A stretch of 64,000 nt of DNA from Burkholderiales bacterium GJ-E10 (GCA_000828975.1 AP014683.1:2251700-2315699), one strand, 5' to 3'; shown: positions 1-9,466, numbered from the stretch's first letter. Notes: generated from the letters alone by a model not told the origin. Translations and numbers: made by a program.

Positions 1-2165
1 ATGTCGAGCTGCGGCGCGGGCGGGAGCGCATTCTCACGAACCTGATAGAGCATCGGATTCTTGGCGGCGTCGGCGACCAGGGTTTGCGCCGCCCCGTTGA
101 GCTGCTGGTGCGACTGCCCGGTGCGTGCCAGCAGATACAGGTCGATCCCGCCGAACCGGCTCAGCCCGCGGATCGTCGGCAGATTGACCGCGAACATGCG
201 GGCGTCCGGGATCGTCATCAGGATCCCGTTGATCCGCGGGATCAACTGCATCGCCGTTTCGGCGCGCGCATCCCAGTCCTTGAGCTTGATGAACGCCATG
301 CCGACGTTTTCGCTCGAACCGACGAAGCTGAATCCCTCCGGCTGGAACACGCCCGCGATATCCTTCGCGACGGGGCTGTGCAGCAGCGCATGCCGCATCT
401 CCGCCAGGACCTGATCGGTGCGCTGCAAGGTCGCCCCGGGCGGCAGATTGACCAGCACGAGCACGAAACCCTGATCTTCGTCCGGCACGAAGCTGGTCGG
501 CATCCGCGTGTACAGGAATCCCGCCAGCACGGTCACCAGCGCGAACAGCACCATCCAGCGCGGGGCGTGCCGAACCGCCCGGCCGACGTGTCCCTCATAG
601 CCATGCGCCGCACCGTTGTAGGCGCGGTCGAACCAGCGGAACACCACATTGCGCCCCTCGTGGTGCTCGGGCTTGAGCAGCGCCCCGCATAGCGCCGGCG
701 TGAACGACAGGGCCAGAAACGCCGAAAATGCCATCGAAATCGCGATGGTCAATGCGAACTGCGCATAGATGATCCCGGTGGCACCGGGTTGCAGCGCGGA
801 CGGTACGAACACTGCCGTCAGCACGAGGGTGATCGCGATGATTGCCCCGGTGATCTGGCGCATCGCCTTGCGCGTCGCCTCCTTGGGATCGAGGCGCTCC
901 GCGGTCATGATGCGCTCGACGTTCTCGATGACGACGATCGCATCGTCGACGACGATGCCGATGGCCAGCACCATGCCGAACAGCGTGAGCTGGTTGATCG
1001 TGTAGTGCAAGAGCGACAGCCCGATGAAGGTGCCAAGCAGCGCGACCGGGATCACCAGGGTCGGGATCAGGGTCGCGCGCAGGTTCTGCAGAAACACCAG
1101 CATCACCAGGAACACCAGCACGATCGCCTCAGCGAGCGTGAACAGGACCTCCTTCATCGATGCGGTGATGAACGGCGTCGTGTCATACGGCACCGACCAT
1201 TTCACCCCCTCGGGCAGGCTGCGCGCGAGGGTCGCCATCTCGGCTTTCACCGCCGATGCGACCGACAGCGCGTTCGCCCCCGGCGACAGGAATACGCCCA
1301 TGCCGCCCGCCGCCTTGCCGTCGAAATTCGTCGCCGTGCCGTAGCTCTGGGCGCCGAACGAAATGCGCGCGACATCGCGCAACCGGACCGTCGTGCCGTT
1401 GCGATCGGCCCGCAGGATGACGTTGCGGAACTGGTCGAGCGACGAGAACAGCGTGTCTCCGGAGACCGTCGCCGTGAACTCCTGGCCCTTCACCGCCGGG
1501 TCCGAGCCGATGGCACCGGCCGCGAATTGCCCGTCCTGCGCATTGACCGCGTTGAGCACCTGGGTCGTCGACAGTCCGTAGGCCTGCAGCTTGTCCGGGT
1601 CGAGCCAGATGCGCACTGCGTACTCGGAGCCCAGCAGGAATGTGTTGCCGACGCCGTTGACGCGCGCGATCTCCGGCTGGATCTCCGATGCCATGATGTC
1701 GGCGAGCCGCTTGTCGTCGATCGCCGGATTGTTCGACTGCAAGCCGATGAACAGCAGGATGTCGGGCGTCGCCTTCGCGACCGTGATGCCCTCCTGGATG
1801 ACCTGGGCGGGCAGCAGCGGCGCGGCCAGGTTGACCTTGTTCTGCACCTGGACCTGGGCGATGTCGGGATTGGTGCCGGTGGCGAAGGTCAGGGTGATGA
1901 CCGTCTGGCCGTTGGAGCCCGAGGTCGAGCTGAAGTACAGCAGGTTGTCGATTCCGGTGAGCTGCTGCTCGATGACCTGGGTGACCGTCGCCTCCATGGT
2001 TGCGGCGCTCGCCCCCGGGTAGTTGGCGGTGACCGTCACCTGCGGCGGCGCGATGTTCGGATACGAGTCGACGCCCATCGTCCGCAGGGAGATGGCACCG
2101 AACAGGATGATCAGAATGGCGATCACCCAGGCGAAGATGGGACGCTGGATAAAGAAACTTGGCAC
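1..2165 (-). CDS. RND (HAE1/AcrB-type) efflux pump inner-membrane permease, 3' end outside window
   Basis: Proton-driven multidrug or biocide exporter of the inner membrane. About 721 codons are present of the roughly 1030-1050 usual for AcrB/MexB, so the C-terminal third lies beyond base 1. The start is a GTG at 2165, followed by the family N-terminus PSFFIQRPIFAWVIAI. The fourth transmembrane helix (about 905-970) reads GIVVDDAIVVIENVERIM and carries the two aspartates of the proton relay. It lies 27 bases after the membrane-fusion gene, giving the order regulator, outer-membrane channel, adaptor, pump on one strand. Substrate cannot be deduced from sequence. The family call is secure. Confidence 0.93.
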   Translation of the reverse strand, partial: MPSFFIQRPIFAWVIAILIILFGAISLRTMGVDSYPNIAPPQVTVTANYPGASAATMEATVTQVIEQQLTGIDNLLYFSSTSGSNGQTVITLTFATGTNPDIAQVQVQNKVNLAAPLLPAQVIQEGITVAKATPDILLFIGLQSNNPAIDDKRLADIMASEIQPEIARVNGVGNTFLLGSEYAVRIWLDPDKLQAYGLSTTQVLNAVNAQDGQFAAGAIGSDPAVKGQEFTATVSGDTLFSSLDQFRNVILRADRNGTTVRLRDVARISFGAQSYGTATNFDGKAAGGMGVFLSPGANALSVASAVKAEMATLARSLPEGVKWSVPYDTTPFITASMKEVLFTLAEAIVLVFLVMLVFLQNLRATLIPTLVIPVALLGTFIGLSLLHYTINQLTLFGMVLAIGIVVDDAIVVIENVERIMTAERLDPKEATRKAMRQITGAIIAITLVLTAVFVPSALQPGATGIIYAQFALTIAISMAFSAFLALSFTPALCGALLKPEHHEGRNVVFRWFDRAYNGAAHGYEGHVGRAVRHAPRWMVLFALVTVLAGFLYTRMPTSFVPDEDQGFVLVLVNLPPGATLQRTDQVLAEMRHALLHSPVAKDIAGVFQPEGFSFVGSSENVGMAFIKLKDWDARAETAMQLIPRINGILMTIPDARMFAVNLPTIRGLSRFGGIDLYLLARTGQSHQQLNGAAQTLVADAAKNPMLYQVRENALPPAPQLD

Positions 2166-2192
2166 CGCTGGACTCCTGCAGATCCCGGAGGA

Positions 2193-3356
2193 CTAGTGTT
2201 TCGTGCCCGAGGCGTCGGGCACCTTGGGCTGCCACGCAGTCGCGACGACATGCTGTCCGGGGCGAACCCACATCACCCCGGAGACGATCACCCGGTCGCC
2301 GTCGGTCAGGCCCCGCCGGATCACCCAGTCGCTACCCACGCTATCGCCGACGACGACCGCCTTGCGCAGCACCTTCCCGTCGGCACCCACCACCAGGACA
2401 TAGGCCCCGGACGCGTCGCGCAACAACGCCCGTTGCGGCACCAGGTACACGCCGTCCTGGCGGCCGAGATCGACCCGCAGCCGCACGTACATGCCCGGCA
2501 ACAGCATCCGCGCCGGGTTGCGCACGATCGCGCGCATGTCCACCGCTCCGGTGGCGGCATTGACCCGCACCCCGGAAAAATCGAGCGTGCCGACCTGCGG
2601 ATAGGGCGACTCATCCGGCAGCGCGATCGCCACCTTGGCCTTGCCCTGTCCGTCCAGCGCCAGCTCGCCGCGCTCCTGCGCATGGCGCAGGGCGACCAGA
2701 TCCGCGGCGCTGATGGTGAAGTTCACGTACACCCGGTCGATCTGCTCGATGGTCGTCAGCAGCGTGCTGCCGGCGCCGGTGTCGCTGGTTCCGCTGCCGA
2801 CGATGGCCCCGGTGGTCACCTGCTGCTGCCCGGCGATGCCCGAGATCGGCGCGCGAACATCCGCATAGCCCAGATTCACGCGCGCGGCCTCGACCAGCGC
2901 CTCGTCGGCCTGCACCTTGGCTGCCGCACTGCGCGCCGCGGCATCGGCATTGTCGACGGTCTGCTGCGACACCGAACCGATCGGCAGCAGCGCATGGTCG
3001 CGCCGCGCCGTGACGTTGGCGTTGGCCAGCGTCGCACGGTCTTCGGCGAGCACCGCCAGGTCGTTGTCGAGCTGCGCCTTGTAGTACGCCGGATCGATCC
3101 GGAACAGCAACTGCCCGCGACGAACCGGCCGGCCTTCCCGATACGTCCGATCGAGGAGCACGCCGGATACGCGCGCGACGACATTCGCACTCTGATATGC
3201 CGACACGCGTCCGACGAATTGCCGCTCGAGCGCGGCACCCTGCCGCGTGACCTGGACGGTGTAGACCATCTGCGGCGGACGCGCGGGCGGCGGCGCGTGT
3301 TTGCTGCAGCCTGCGAGCAGGCCGAGGGCTACGACCAACGAAACGAACCATTTCAT
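2193..3356 (-). CDS. RND efflux membrane-fusion (periplasmic adaptor) lipoprotein
   Basis: A 387-residue HlyD/MexA-type adaptor linking the inner-membrane pump to the outer-membrane channel. The start at 3356 (MKWFVSLV) gives a lipoprotein signal with lipobox LAGC around residue 18; an upstream in-frame extension is unlikely because it would bury this signal. The barrel-sandwich halves flank an alpha-hairpin at about residues 75-150, and the second half-lipoyl segment reads VRAPISGIAGQQ. Its ATG overlaps the stop of the preceding channel gene in an ATGA, so translation is probably coupled. Preceded by a GGGAG ribosome-binding site. Confidence 0.93.
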   Translation of the reverse strand: MKWFVSLVVALGLLAGCSKHAPPPARPPQMVYTVQVTRQGAALERQFVGRVSAYQSANVVARVSGVLLDRTYREGRPVRRGQLLFRIDPAYYKAQLDNDLAVLAEDRATLANANVTARRDHALLPIGSVSQQTVDNADAAARSAAAKVQADEALVEAARVNLGYADVRAPISGIAGQQQVTTGAIVGSGTSDTGAGSTLLTTIEQIDRVYVNFTISAADLVALRHAQERGELALDGQGKAKVAIALPDESPYPQVGTLDFSGVRVNAATGAVDMRAIVRNPARMLLPGMYVRLRVDLGRQDGVYLVPQRALLRDASGAYVLVVGADGKVLRKAVVVGDSVGSDWVIRRGLTDGDRVIVSGVMWVRPGQHVVATAWQPKVPDASGTKH

Positions 3357-4885
3357 GGATGACTCCCGGATTGCGTTGCGGCGACGACCGGCGCCGGCGA
3401 TGCGCCCGCCGCATCCGCCTGCCACCCGCCGCCCAAGTTCTTGATCAGCGTGACACTGCTTTCGCACCAGGCCGCGCGCGCGTCGATGCGGTTCTGCCGC
3501 GCCTGCAGCAGCGTGACCCGCGCCGACAGCAGATCCTGCTCGCTCGTCGCGCCGACCTGCCGCTGCGCGCGCGCGCTGGCATAGAGGCGCTCGTTGCGAC
3601 GCAGGATGCGCGCCTGGGCGGTCGCCTGGACACCCAGATGACGCATCGACGAGAGCGAATCCTCGACGCTCTGGAACGCCGTGACGACGGTATTGCGGTA
3701 GTTCGCAACCGCCTGGTCGTAGCTGGCGCGTGCCGAGTCCATCGCGGCATCGCGCGCCCCGCCGTTGAAGAGCGTCACGGCGAGGCTCGGCCCGATCGTC
3801 CAGACCCGGTTGGCAATCGACAGGATGTGCGCGAAGGAACCACTTTCGAAACCGCCGTCGGCGTTCAGCGTGAGGTTCGGGAAGTACGCAGCCTTGGCGA
3901 CCCCGATCCGCGCATTGGCCGCCGCAGCGGTGCGTTCGGCGCTGACGACGTCGTAGCGCCGCTCCAGCAACGGTCCCGGCAGCACCGGCGGAATCGCCGG
4001 CACGGCGAAGGCATATCCGGGATCGGGGGCCAGCGAAAACGCCGCCGGCGCCAGACCCAGCAGCACCGCGATGGCGTGTTCATCCTGCTCGCGCGCCAAC
4101 TGGGCGCTCTGCAGCGCGGCGACGGCGGCATCGAGCGTGTCCTGTGCCGCGCGCAGCGTGTCCTGCGACGATGCGCCGACGCGGACCGCCGCCTGCGTCA
4201 TCCGCACGATGCGCGCATCCGTGTCGCGCTCGCCTTGCAGCACCGCGATGTCGGCATCGGCCTGGCGCAGCGCAAAATAGTCCGACGCCACGCTCGCCGC
4301 GATCGACAAGCGCACGCCGGCAAGCTGGGCATCGCTGGCCTGGGCGCTGGCGCGCGCCGCCTCGACGGTCCGGCGCACGGCTCCCCAGAGATCCGGCTCC
4401 CAGCTCGCGGTCAGCATCACCGACGCAAGGTTGTAGAAGGCGGCGCCGCCGCCTCCCCCGCCGAATGGATTGGATCCCCCCGCCGTGGCACCGCTGGGGC
4501 CGCTCAGGATCCCGATGAGGGGTGATCCCGGTCCGAAGCCGCCGCGCACCTGGCCGGCGCTGGCACCGATCGTCGGATAGAACGCCGCGGCGCTGGCGCG
4601 GACAGTCGCCTGCGCCACGCGGTACGACGCCGCCGCCGCGGCAATCGACTGGTTGGCCTTCAGCGCCCGCACGACGAGACCGTCGAGTACCGGGTCGCGA
4701 TAACTCCGCCACCAGTCGTCACGCAGCGCCAGATCCGTACCCGGCCGGGCACGCTGCCATATGACGCCCTCCTTGAAATGGTCGGGAACCGCCACCGCCG
4801 GCCGGTGATAGTCCGGGCCGACCGCGCAGCCGGCCAGACCGGCAAATGCGGCCGCAACCGCCACCCATGCCGCCGCGCGACGCAT
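3353..4885 (-). CDS. RND efflux outer-membrane channel lipoprotein (OprM/NodT family)
   Basis: TolC-like outer-membrane factor of 510 residues. The start at 4885 gives a signal peptide ending in LAGC and then AVGPDYHRP, the standard start of mature NodT-family lipoproteins. The two internally repeated outer_efflux_protein domains follow. An alternative ATG at 4936 would overlap the TetR stop codon by one base (TGATG) and add 17 residues before the signal; it could be used through translational coupling, but the shorter start makes the better lipoprotein signal. A Gly-rich loop near residues 130-150 is unusual but plausible as an exposed loop. Confidence 0.9.
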   Translation of the reverse strand: MRRAAAWVAVAAAFAGLAGCAVGPDYHRPAVAVPDHFKEGVIWQRARPGTDLALRDDWWRSYRDPVLDGLVVRALKANQSIAAAAASYRVAQATVRASAAAFYPTIGASAGQVRGGFGPGSPLIGILSGPSGATAGGSNPFGGGGGGAAFYNLASVMLTASWEPDLWGAVRRTVEAARASAQASDAQLAGVRLSIAASVASDYFALRQADADIAVLQGERDTDARIVRMTQAAVRVGASSQDTLRAAQDTLDAAVAALQSAQLAREQDEHAIAVLLGLAPAAFSLAPDPGYAFAVPAIPPVLPGPLLERRYDVVSAERTAAAANARIGVAKAAYFPNLTLNADGGFESGSFAHILSIANRVWTIGPSLAVTLFNGGARDAAMDSARASYDQAVANYRNTVVTAFQSVEDSLSSMRHLGVQATAQARILRRNERLYASARAQRQVGATSEQDLLSARVTLLQARQNRIDARAAWCESSVTLIKNLGGGWQADAAGASPAPVVAATQSGSHP

Positions 4886-4935
4886 CGCCCCCCCGCGCCG
4901 CCCCGCAACCATCCCATCCAAACCCATCGACGCCA

Positions 4936-5628
4936 TCAACGCATCCTCGAATCGGGAGCCGCCCTGTTGCGCACGCTGCCCTGCAAAAAAATCTGCACCG
5001 CCTGCCGGGCAATGCGGGCGCGGGCGTCCGCATCGGGTCGGACACAGACGCCACGCAGCATGCGCGCCCGCACTCCGCCCAGCACCAGATAGACGAACTG
5101 CTCCGCCGCAAGGTCGACGTCGTCCAGATCGAGCAAACCGTCCCGAACGACGCGCCGGAAAACCTCCGCCAGCGGTGCCATGTCGGCGCGCGCACCGTCC
5201 TCGGTGCAGGCGCCGTTGACCAACTCCGGAAATCGGCGCGCTTCGACCAGCAACAGCCGGTGCAGCGCCAGCATGTCGCTGCGCGTTCCGACCTCGAGCA
5301 GGTGTTCCGCCACGCGCTGCAACGCCCCCTGCAGATCCGCCGGTTCGATGGCGATGTCGTGCAGAACAGCGGTCCACTCCCGGCGCAGGCGCTGCATGAC
5401 GGCGGCGAACAATCCTGCCTTGTCGCCGAAATGCTCATAGAGCGTCTTCTTCGCGACCCCCGCCTCGCAGGCGACGCGGTCGAGCGTCGTCTCGGCATAG
5501 CCCTGGGTGAGAAAAATCTCCTGCGCGACGTCGAGCATGCGCAGATGCCGCGCCTCCGCGTCTTCGCGGCAGGGGCGTCCGCCGGAACATTTCTTCTGGC
5601 AAGGCTCGGTTGAGGCCGGTTCGCTCAT
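4936..5628 (-). CDS. TetR/AcrR-family repressor, probable regulator of the efflux operon
   Basis: A 230-residue one-component regulator. The helix-turn-helix is at about residues 25-70 (DVAQEIFLTQGYAETTLDRV, then KTLYEHFGDK), followed by an all-helical ligand-binding domain of the TetR_C type. The first 20 residues contain three cysteines (C10, C14, C20) ahead of the DNA-binding domain, which is not usual and might sense thiol-reactive compounds or metal. It is the first gene of the efflux operon, so autoregulation is expected; a palindrome lies about 30 bases upstream of the start. Confidence 0.9.
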   Translation of the reverse strand: MSEPASTEPCQKKCSGGRPCREDAEARHLRMLDVAQEIFLTQGYAETTLDRVACEAGVAKKTLYEHFGDKAGLFAAVMQRLRREWTAVLHDIAIEPADLQGALQRVAEHLLEVGTRSDMLALHRLLLVEARRFPELVNGACTEDGARADMAPLAEVFRRVVRDGLLDLDDVDLAAEQFVYLVLGGVRARMLRGVCVRPDADARARIARQAVQIFLQGSVRNRAAPDSRMR

Positions 5629-5655
5629 GGGCTGCACAGGGAAAGCACAAGGAAA

Positions 5656-5685
5656 CGGAATCGTTTCGTTTCGAATATGATTCCG
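5656..5685. promoter_or_regulatory. Inverted repeat, candidate TetR operator
   Basis: Perfect 7-base arms CGGAATC and GATTCCG separated by 16 bases, located 28 bases upstream of the TetR start. It is relatively AT-rich in a GC-rich background. Position and symmetry fit an autoregulatory operator of the efflux operon; binding is inferred. Confidence 0.5.
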
Positions 5686-5801
5686 CCGAAAGCTTGCCAT
5701 GTCAAGGAAAACCACAGGACGCCGGGGGATGCCCCCTGCTCCCGGGTGGCTCATGCGCCGGAAGGCGCCGCGCGGACGCGGTGCGACGGCGCCGGACCCC
5801 G

Positions 5802-6158
5802 TCAGGCCTTTTTCACGAACTGGGATTTGAGCTGCATCGCCCCGATCCCGTCGATCTTGCAGTCGATGTCGTGATCGCCCTCGATGAGGCGGATGTTCTT
5901 CACCTTCGTGCCGACCTTGACGACCAGCGACGATCCCTTGACCTTCAGGTCCTTGATCACGGTCACCGTATCGCCGTCCTGCAGGAGATTGCCGACCGCA
6001 TCGCGAACCTCGCGCGGCGCATCGCCGCCGGCATCCGGACCCGCGGCCGACGGGCCGCTCTTGTCCCATTCATGCCCGCACTCGGGGCAGACATACAGGC
6101 TTCCGTCCTCATAGGTGAATCCGGAACCGCATTGCGGACACGCGGGAAAATCGCTCAT
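5802..6158 (-). CDS. yjdM: YjdM/PhnA-family zinc-ribbon protein
   Basis: A 118-residue protein. An N-terminal zinc ribbon ([13 protein letters not shown], then CPECGHEW) is followed by a linker and a C-terminal SH3-like PhnA domain ([17 protein letters not shown], then [18 protein letters not shown]) ending in KKA. The family was named from alkylphosphonate loci but is not a phosphonoacetate hydrolase, and its cellular role is unclear. Stands alone between the efflux operon and a membrane-protein gene. Family assignment is strong, function is not. Confidence 0.9.
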   Translation of the reverse strand: MSDFPACPQCGSGFTYEDGSLYVCPECGHEWDKSGPSAAGPDAGGDAPREVRDAVGNLLQDGDTVTVIKDLKVKGSSLVVKVGTKVKNIRLIEGDHDIDCKIDGIGAMQLKSQFVKKA

Positions 6159-6276
6159 TCTTTCCTTCCGTATCGATCGTCGAGGGAATGACGGTCGCGG
6201 ATCCCGTTCAGTCCGGAATCGCACCCGCCGGCACCGCAATCCCGACAACCCGTTGCCGGCAGCGCGTCCCGGGATT

Positions 6277-6786
6277 TTAGTGCTCCGAGCGGCTTCCCAA
6301 TCGTTCCATCGCGGCAAACAGCAGGCCGGACACGACGATGGTCAGATGGATCAGCAGGCGCCACTTGAGCAGCGCGAGGTCCGCACCGTTCAGCGTCAGA
6401 AAAATGCGCAGGAGTTCGACCACGGAGATCGCGATGATCGAACCGATCACCTTGAGCTTCAGATCCGAGAAGGCGACCTGGCCCATCCACCCCAATCGTT
6501 CGTCATGCGCGGCCTCTTCGAACCGCGATACCGAGCTTTCATAGCCGGCAAGGATCACGATGATCAGCAGGTTCGCCATCAGCGTCACGTCGACCAGATT
6601 CAGGACGCCGACGACGACGTCGTTGCTGCCGAGGGTAGCGGCATGCGCGATCAGACCGAACAGCACCTTGCCGAACTTGAACAGCAGCAGGCCGATGGCA
6701 GCGATCAGGCCGACGAAGAACGGAGCCAGCAGCCATCGACTGCCGAACAGTACGGATTCGACGATCCGCTCGGACGATTTCAGCAT
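6277..6786 (-). CDS. yqhA: UPF0114 (YqhA-type) integral membrane protein
   Basis: A 169-residue inner-membrane protein beginning [20 protein letters not shown], the conserved opening of the UPF0114/TIGR00645 family. Three to four hydrophobic helices are visible at about 16-38, 56-80, 108-128 and 137-160. The family length is about 160-180, so this is full length. Biochemical function of the family is unknown. No operon partner; upstream 269 bases show no further gene. Confidence 0.88.
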   Translation of the reverse strand: MLKSSERIVESVLFGSRWLLAPFFVGLIAAIGLLLFKFGKVLFGLIAHAATLGSNDVVVGVLNLVDVTLMANLLIIVILAGYESSVSRFEEAAHDERLGWMGQVAFSDLKLKVIGSIIAISVVELLRIFLTLNGADLALLKWRLLIHLTIVVSGLLFAAMERLGSRSEH

Positions 6787-7055
6787 GGACGTTTCCGCAG
6801 TATCCGGGTTCCCGGATACAGCCTACCGGTTCACCCGGTTTCTTGCCAATGCGCAGTCGCAGCCCATCGAGGAATCGTCGCCCGGACACCAGCAGCGACG
6901 GACGCGCAACCCACAAGCGGCGACAACCGGTTTCGACGGCTGAACGCTTTCTGAATCGCCCATTCAGAGGCCGTTCACGGCCCGGGCGCACAGTGCCGCC
7001 ATAGCAAGTTCGCATCGCGAACCGAAGTACCGAACCCAACCGATTGGAGATCAAC

Positions 7056-7295
7056 ATGACGACCCAAAAGCCGAGCTTCCTGGAAGTCCTCTCGATCATC
7101 GTGATGGCCGCTCCCATCGTACTGGTGCCTGCCGCCTTCGTCGCATTCGAGGAATCGATCCTCCGCGCGCAGACCATCGTGACCGGACTGGAATGGACCC
7201 TTGCCGCCAGCGGCATCGCCCTGGCCCTGCGGGCGCTGCGCAACTACGCGCCGGAAAGGACCGACGTCGAGCACTACGGGTCTCAAGCAGTCTAA
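7056..7295 (+). CDS. Small hypothetical membrane protein (79 aa)
   Basis: Start chosen at 7056 because GGAG is placed six bases upstream; an in-frame ATG at 7044 lacks a ribosome-binding site. Two hydrophobic helices are seen at about residues 9-31 and 45-61, with a charged tail. Not recognised as a known family. Monocistronic and followed by a GC-rich hairpin. Coding is supported by the ribosome-binding site, amphipathic pattern and terminator placement. Confidence 0.6.
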   Translation: MTTQKPSFLEVLSIIVMAAPIVLVPAAFVAFEESILRAQTIVTGLEWTLAASGIALALRALRNYAPERTDVEHYGSQAV

Positions 7296-7318
7296 GCGCC
7301 CTCTTGTGCCCAGTGTCC

Positions 7319-7349
7319 CGGGGCCGGCCAACCGGCCCCGGGGCGTTTT
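7319..7349 (+). terminator. Probable rho-independent terminator of the 79-aa gene
   Basis: Nine-base arms CGGGGCCGG and CCGGCCCCG around a CCAA loop, followed by a short T run at 7346-7349. It lies 24 bases after the stop at 7295. The T run is short, so efficiency is uncertain. Confidence 0.55.
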
Positions 7350-7400
7350 CCCGCTGGTGCGGCCTGTCAACCGGGTTCCGGCAGATCCGCTGCCGATAAA

Positions 7401-7423
7401 AAAACCGTCTCGCGGACGGTTTT
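7401..7423 (-). terminator. Bidirectional hairpin terminator downstream of abiE
   Basis: Perfect 9-base arms AAAACCGTC and GACGGTTTT with a 5-base loop, preceded on the plus strand by more A residues. Read on the minus strand this gives a stem plus a T run, about 190 bases beyond the toxin stop. It can also end plus-strand transcription. Confidence 0.65.
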
Positions 7424-7537
7424 GACAGGTAGATCCGCTCGCTCCTCAAGCGGGGCCCCCGGTTCGCGGGACCAGAGGTCCGGTCTCGGCCGCAACTCCG
7501 CCCTGCTCGTGGCGCTTTTCAACAGCCAGCTCGCTTG

Positions 7538-7564
7538 CTGGCGGAGACGGAGAGAACCCTCGAT
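7538..7564 (-). repeat. Degenerate duplicate of the tRNA-Ser(GCT) 3' end (att-like remnant)
   Basis: Fifteen bases (7538-7552) are identical to 12195-12209, the 3' CCA/acceptor part of tRNA-Ser, and the next ten (AACCCTCGAT) match the T arm after a five-base deletion. It lies in the same orientation as the intact tRNA, with the accessory genes in between. That is what remains when an element integrates at a tRNA 3' end. The rest of the tRNA is absent here, so it is not a functional tRNA. Confidence 0.65.
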
Positions 7565-7615
7565 ATCCGCAGGCGAAGACGCTCCCAGAAAAATAGGGAT
7601 CGGCTTTGGACAGTG

Positions 7616-8536
7616 TCAGGTTTGAGCAAGGCCTGCATCGAGCGCTTCTACTTGCGCAAGAAAATCTGCCGGACGCCGATTGCGGAAGGATGCCAGATTC
7701 GCGAGCTTCCAACGCAACGCCGGCAATTCGGCAGCATGCCGGCATTGCAACAGCGCCCAGTCGGGCTCCATGCGCACCAATCCACTCAGGAAACGCTTCT
7801 GGCCTGCGGTCAACCGTCGCAACACCTCCTGCCGCAACCGGACACGGGTCTCCAGCAGCGTCTGCAACGGACAGTCCACTTCGGTCATGCCGACGAAAGC
7901 GCGCTCGTACTCTTGGACGATGTCTTTGTCATTGCCGAACAGCACCTCGTGCGGAGGCCGATTGTGTCCAGCCAGATAGAGTACGAAACACTCGACCATG
8001 CCATTGCTGAGGCCGCCCGATTGATAGAGCTGCCACACGTCGAACAGGTCGCGCGGATGCTGCCGATCCAGGGCAGCCACCAGCTTGCTAGCATACAGTT
8101 CGTCACGCGCAAGAATCGGCGCCTCAAACTCGACGCTGAAGAGATCGCTGGTTTTTGGGTTCAACGGTTTTCGTTCGACCGGCAATACCGTGCCGCGGAA
8201 GACCACGTTCACTTCGATCTTGACCTGGCTTTCGTCACGCTCCACGGTCAACTTGGTGTCGCCGAAATCCCTGCTGCGGACGAGGCGCGTCTGTACGCCG
8301 AGCGGCGCGACGCGCCGTGCGATTGCGGCCAACTCGCCGTTGATCGCATTCAACGCATCCTCGCGCCGTACCTGCCAGGGGCGGTATACCACGTCGATGT
8401 CCACCGACAGACGGGGCATATCCTGCACGAACAGGTTGATCGCCGTCCCGCCTTTCATCGCGAAGATGTCATTGGCGAACACCTCAGGCGCGACAGCCAG
8501 CAACAGACGTACCGTATCCGCGTAGTGCTTATCCAT
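7616..8536 (-). CDS. abiEii: AbiEii/AbiGii-family nucleotidyltransferase toxin
   Basis: A 306-residue toxin of a type IV toxin-antitoxin and abortive-infection system. It has the DNA-polymerase-beta-like nucleotidyltransferase motifs: KGGTAINLF at about residues 28-36, LSVDIDVV with the two metal-binding aspartates (D46, D48), KIEVN in the middle and RDLFDVW in the C-terminal half. The ATG at 8536 overlaps the end of the antitoxin gene by 8 bases, the usual arrangement. It lies in the tRNA-Ser islet, consistent with horizontal acquisition. In characterised members toxicity comes from nucleotidyl transfer; the target here is unknown. Confidence 0.9.
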   Translation of the reverse strand: MDKHYADTVRLLLAVAPEVFANDIFAMKGGTAINLFVQDMPRLSVDIDVVYRPWQVRREDALNAINGELAAIARRVAPLGVQTRLVRSRDFGDTKLTVERDESQVKIEVNVVFRGTVLPVERKPLNPKTSDLFSVEFEAPILARDELYASKLVAALDRQHPRDLFDVWQLYQSGGLSNGMVECFVLYLAGHNRPPHEVLFGNDKDIVQEYERAFVGMTEVDCPLQTLLETRVRLRQEVLRRLTAGQKRFLSGLVRMEPDWALLQCRHAAELPALRWKLANLASFRNRRPADFLAQVEALDAGLAQT

Positions 8537-9287
8537 GAGGATTCAGGCTCAGCAAGGTGCCATCAGCGAGGCGGCTCATCCAGCGCCTTTCGCTGCCGGT
8601 GCGCAGAGGATGTCGCGCCAGCAGATCATCGACATCCACCACCTCGGTCTCACGTGCCCAAGTAAGGAAGAGGCGCACGGTCTTCACGCTCGTGCAACAC
8701 GACAGCAACCGCCCCAGCACTTCCTTTCGCGGCGAACGAAATCCATCGAAGATGTTGCGCGCCTCTTCCAGACTCTGTTTGGTTCCGGCTTCGTAAAGCA
8801 TCTCCAGCACAGCGCGTTCGGAAGCCGACACGCGCAGGCCGTCCGGCAAACCCGGAGGCGTGACCAAGCTCTTCTCGGCCAGCGCGGGGTCCTGCCAATC
8901 GAATAGGCGCGCGTGGACATAGCGGGACGAGAATCGCGATGTGAACCACGCCGGTAGCGCAAACCGCGTATTCCCCCACAACACCAGCATGTCGCGGCTG
9001 CCCAGGTTATGCCGCACCCCCTGCAAAGCCAGTGCACTCTTGCCCCCTACGTGCAAGCCGTGCACGCGCTGCTGCAGGAATTTCAGGGCGCCGTAGGCAC
9101 CAAAATCGTCGTTGGGAAAGGCGTACACACCTTGCGCCAGCCGGACGAGCCAGCCACCCTCGACATAGCTCGCGGCAAGCTGGGGCGACACCCCGATCGG
9201 TGCCAGAGTGGTCAGATCGAACGGCGCTCCCCGAGGAAGATCCGCCTGCAGTCGCTTGATTACCTGGTATCTTGAATTTCCAACCAT
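8529..9287 (-). CDS. abiEi: AbiEi-family antitoxin and transcriptional regulator
   Basis: A 252-residue cognate antitoxin. An N-terminal winged helix (about residues 1-60, including YVEGGWLVRLAQGVYAF) is followed by the AbiEi C-terminal domain (HVGGKSALALQGV, then SASERAVLEML). Members of the family counteract the toxin without direct binding and repress their own promoter. The start at 9287 is preceded by a distinctly AT-rich stretch that probably holds the promoter. Its last codons overlap the toxin start. Confidence 0.9.
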   Translation of the reverse strand: MVGNSRYQVIKRLQADLPRGAPFDLTTLAPIGVSPQLAASYVEGGWLVRLAQGVYAFPNDDFGAYGALKFLQQRVHGLHVGGKSALALQGVRHNLGSRDMLVLWGNTRFALPAWFTSRFSSRYVHARLFDWQDPALAEKSLVTPPGLPDGLRVSASERAVLEMLYEAGTKQSLEEARNIFDGFRSPRKEVLGRLLSCCTSVKTVRLFLTWARETEVVDVDDLLARHPLRTGSERRWMSRLADGTLLSLNPHG

Positions 9288-9466
9288 GATTTAACAATAT
9301 AACACAATCCAATCAAGCGCAACGACGACAACGCCATATTCGCATCACAGATCGGCCCAAAGAATATTTTTTATGCGACTTTCAATCGGAGCAACGTCTG
9401 TGCGTGCCGGCCAAGAACCACGTCTGCTTTCCGTAAACGCTCAATGACCCCCGCCCCTATAACGGA
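9288..9466. other. AT-rich intergenic region upstream of abiEi
   Basis: No gene is seen. On the minus strand a TTGCGC and a TATATT (about 9294-9320, spacing 15) could form the abiE promoter. The first half is clearly lower in GC than the core genome around it, in line with foreign origin. The right part abuts the end of the IS66 element. Confidence 0.4.

Noticed and set aside
789-3362. An 857-codon plus-strand open frame across the efflux genes
   Set aside because: It is the complement of the pump and adaptor genes, with His/Arg/Asp-rich composition and no recognisable domain.
7538-7564. A second tRNA gene
   Set aside because: Only the acceptor and T-arm part is present, with a five-base deletion; no anticodon arm exists.
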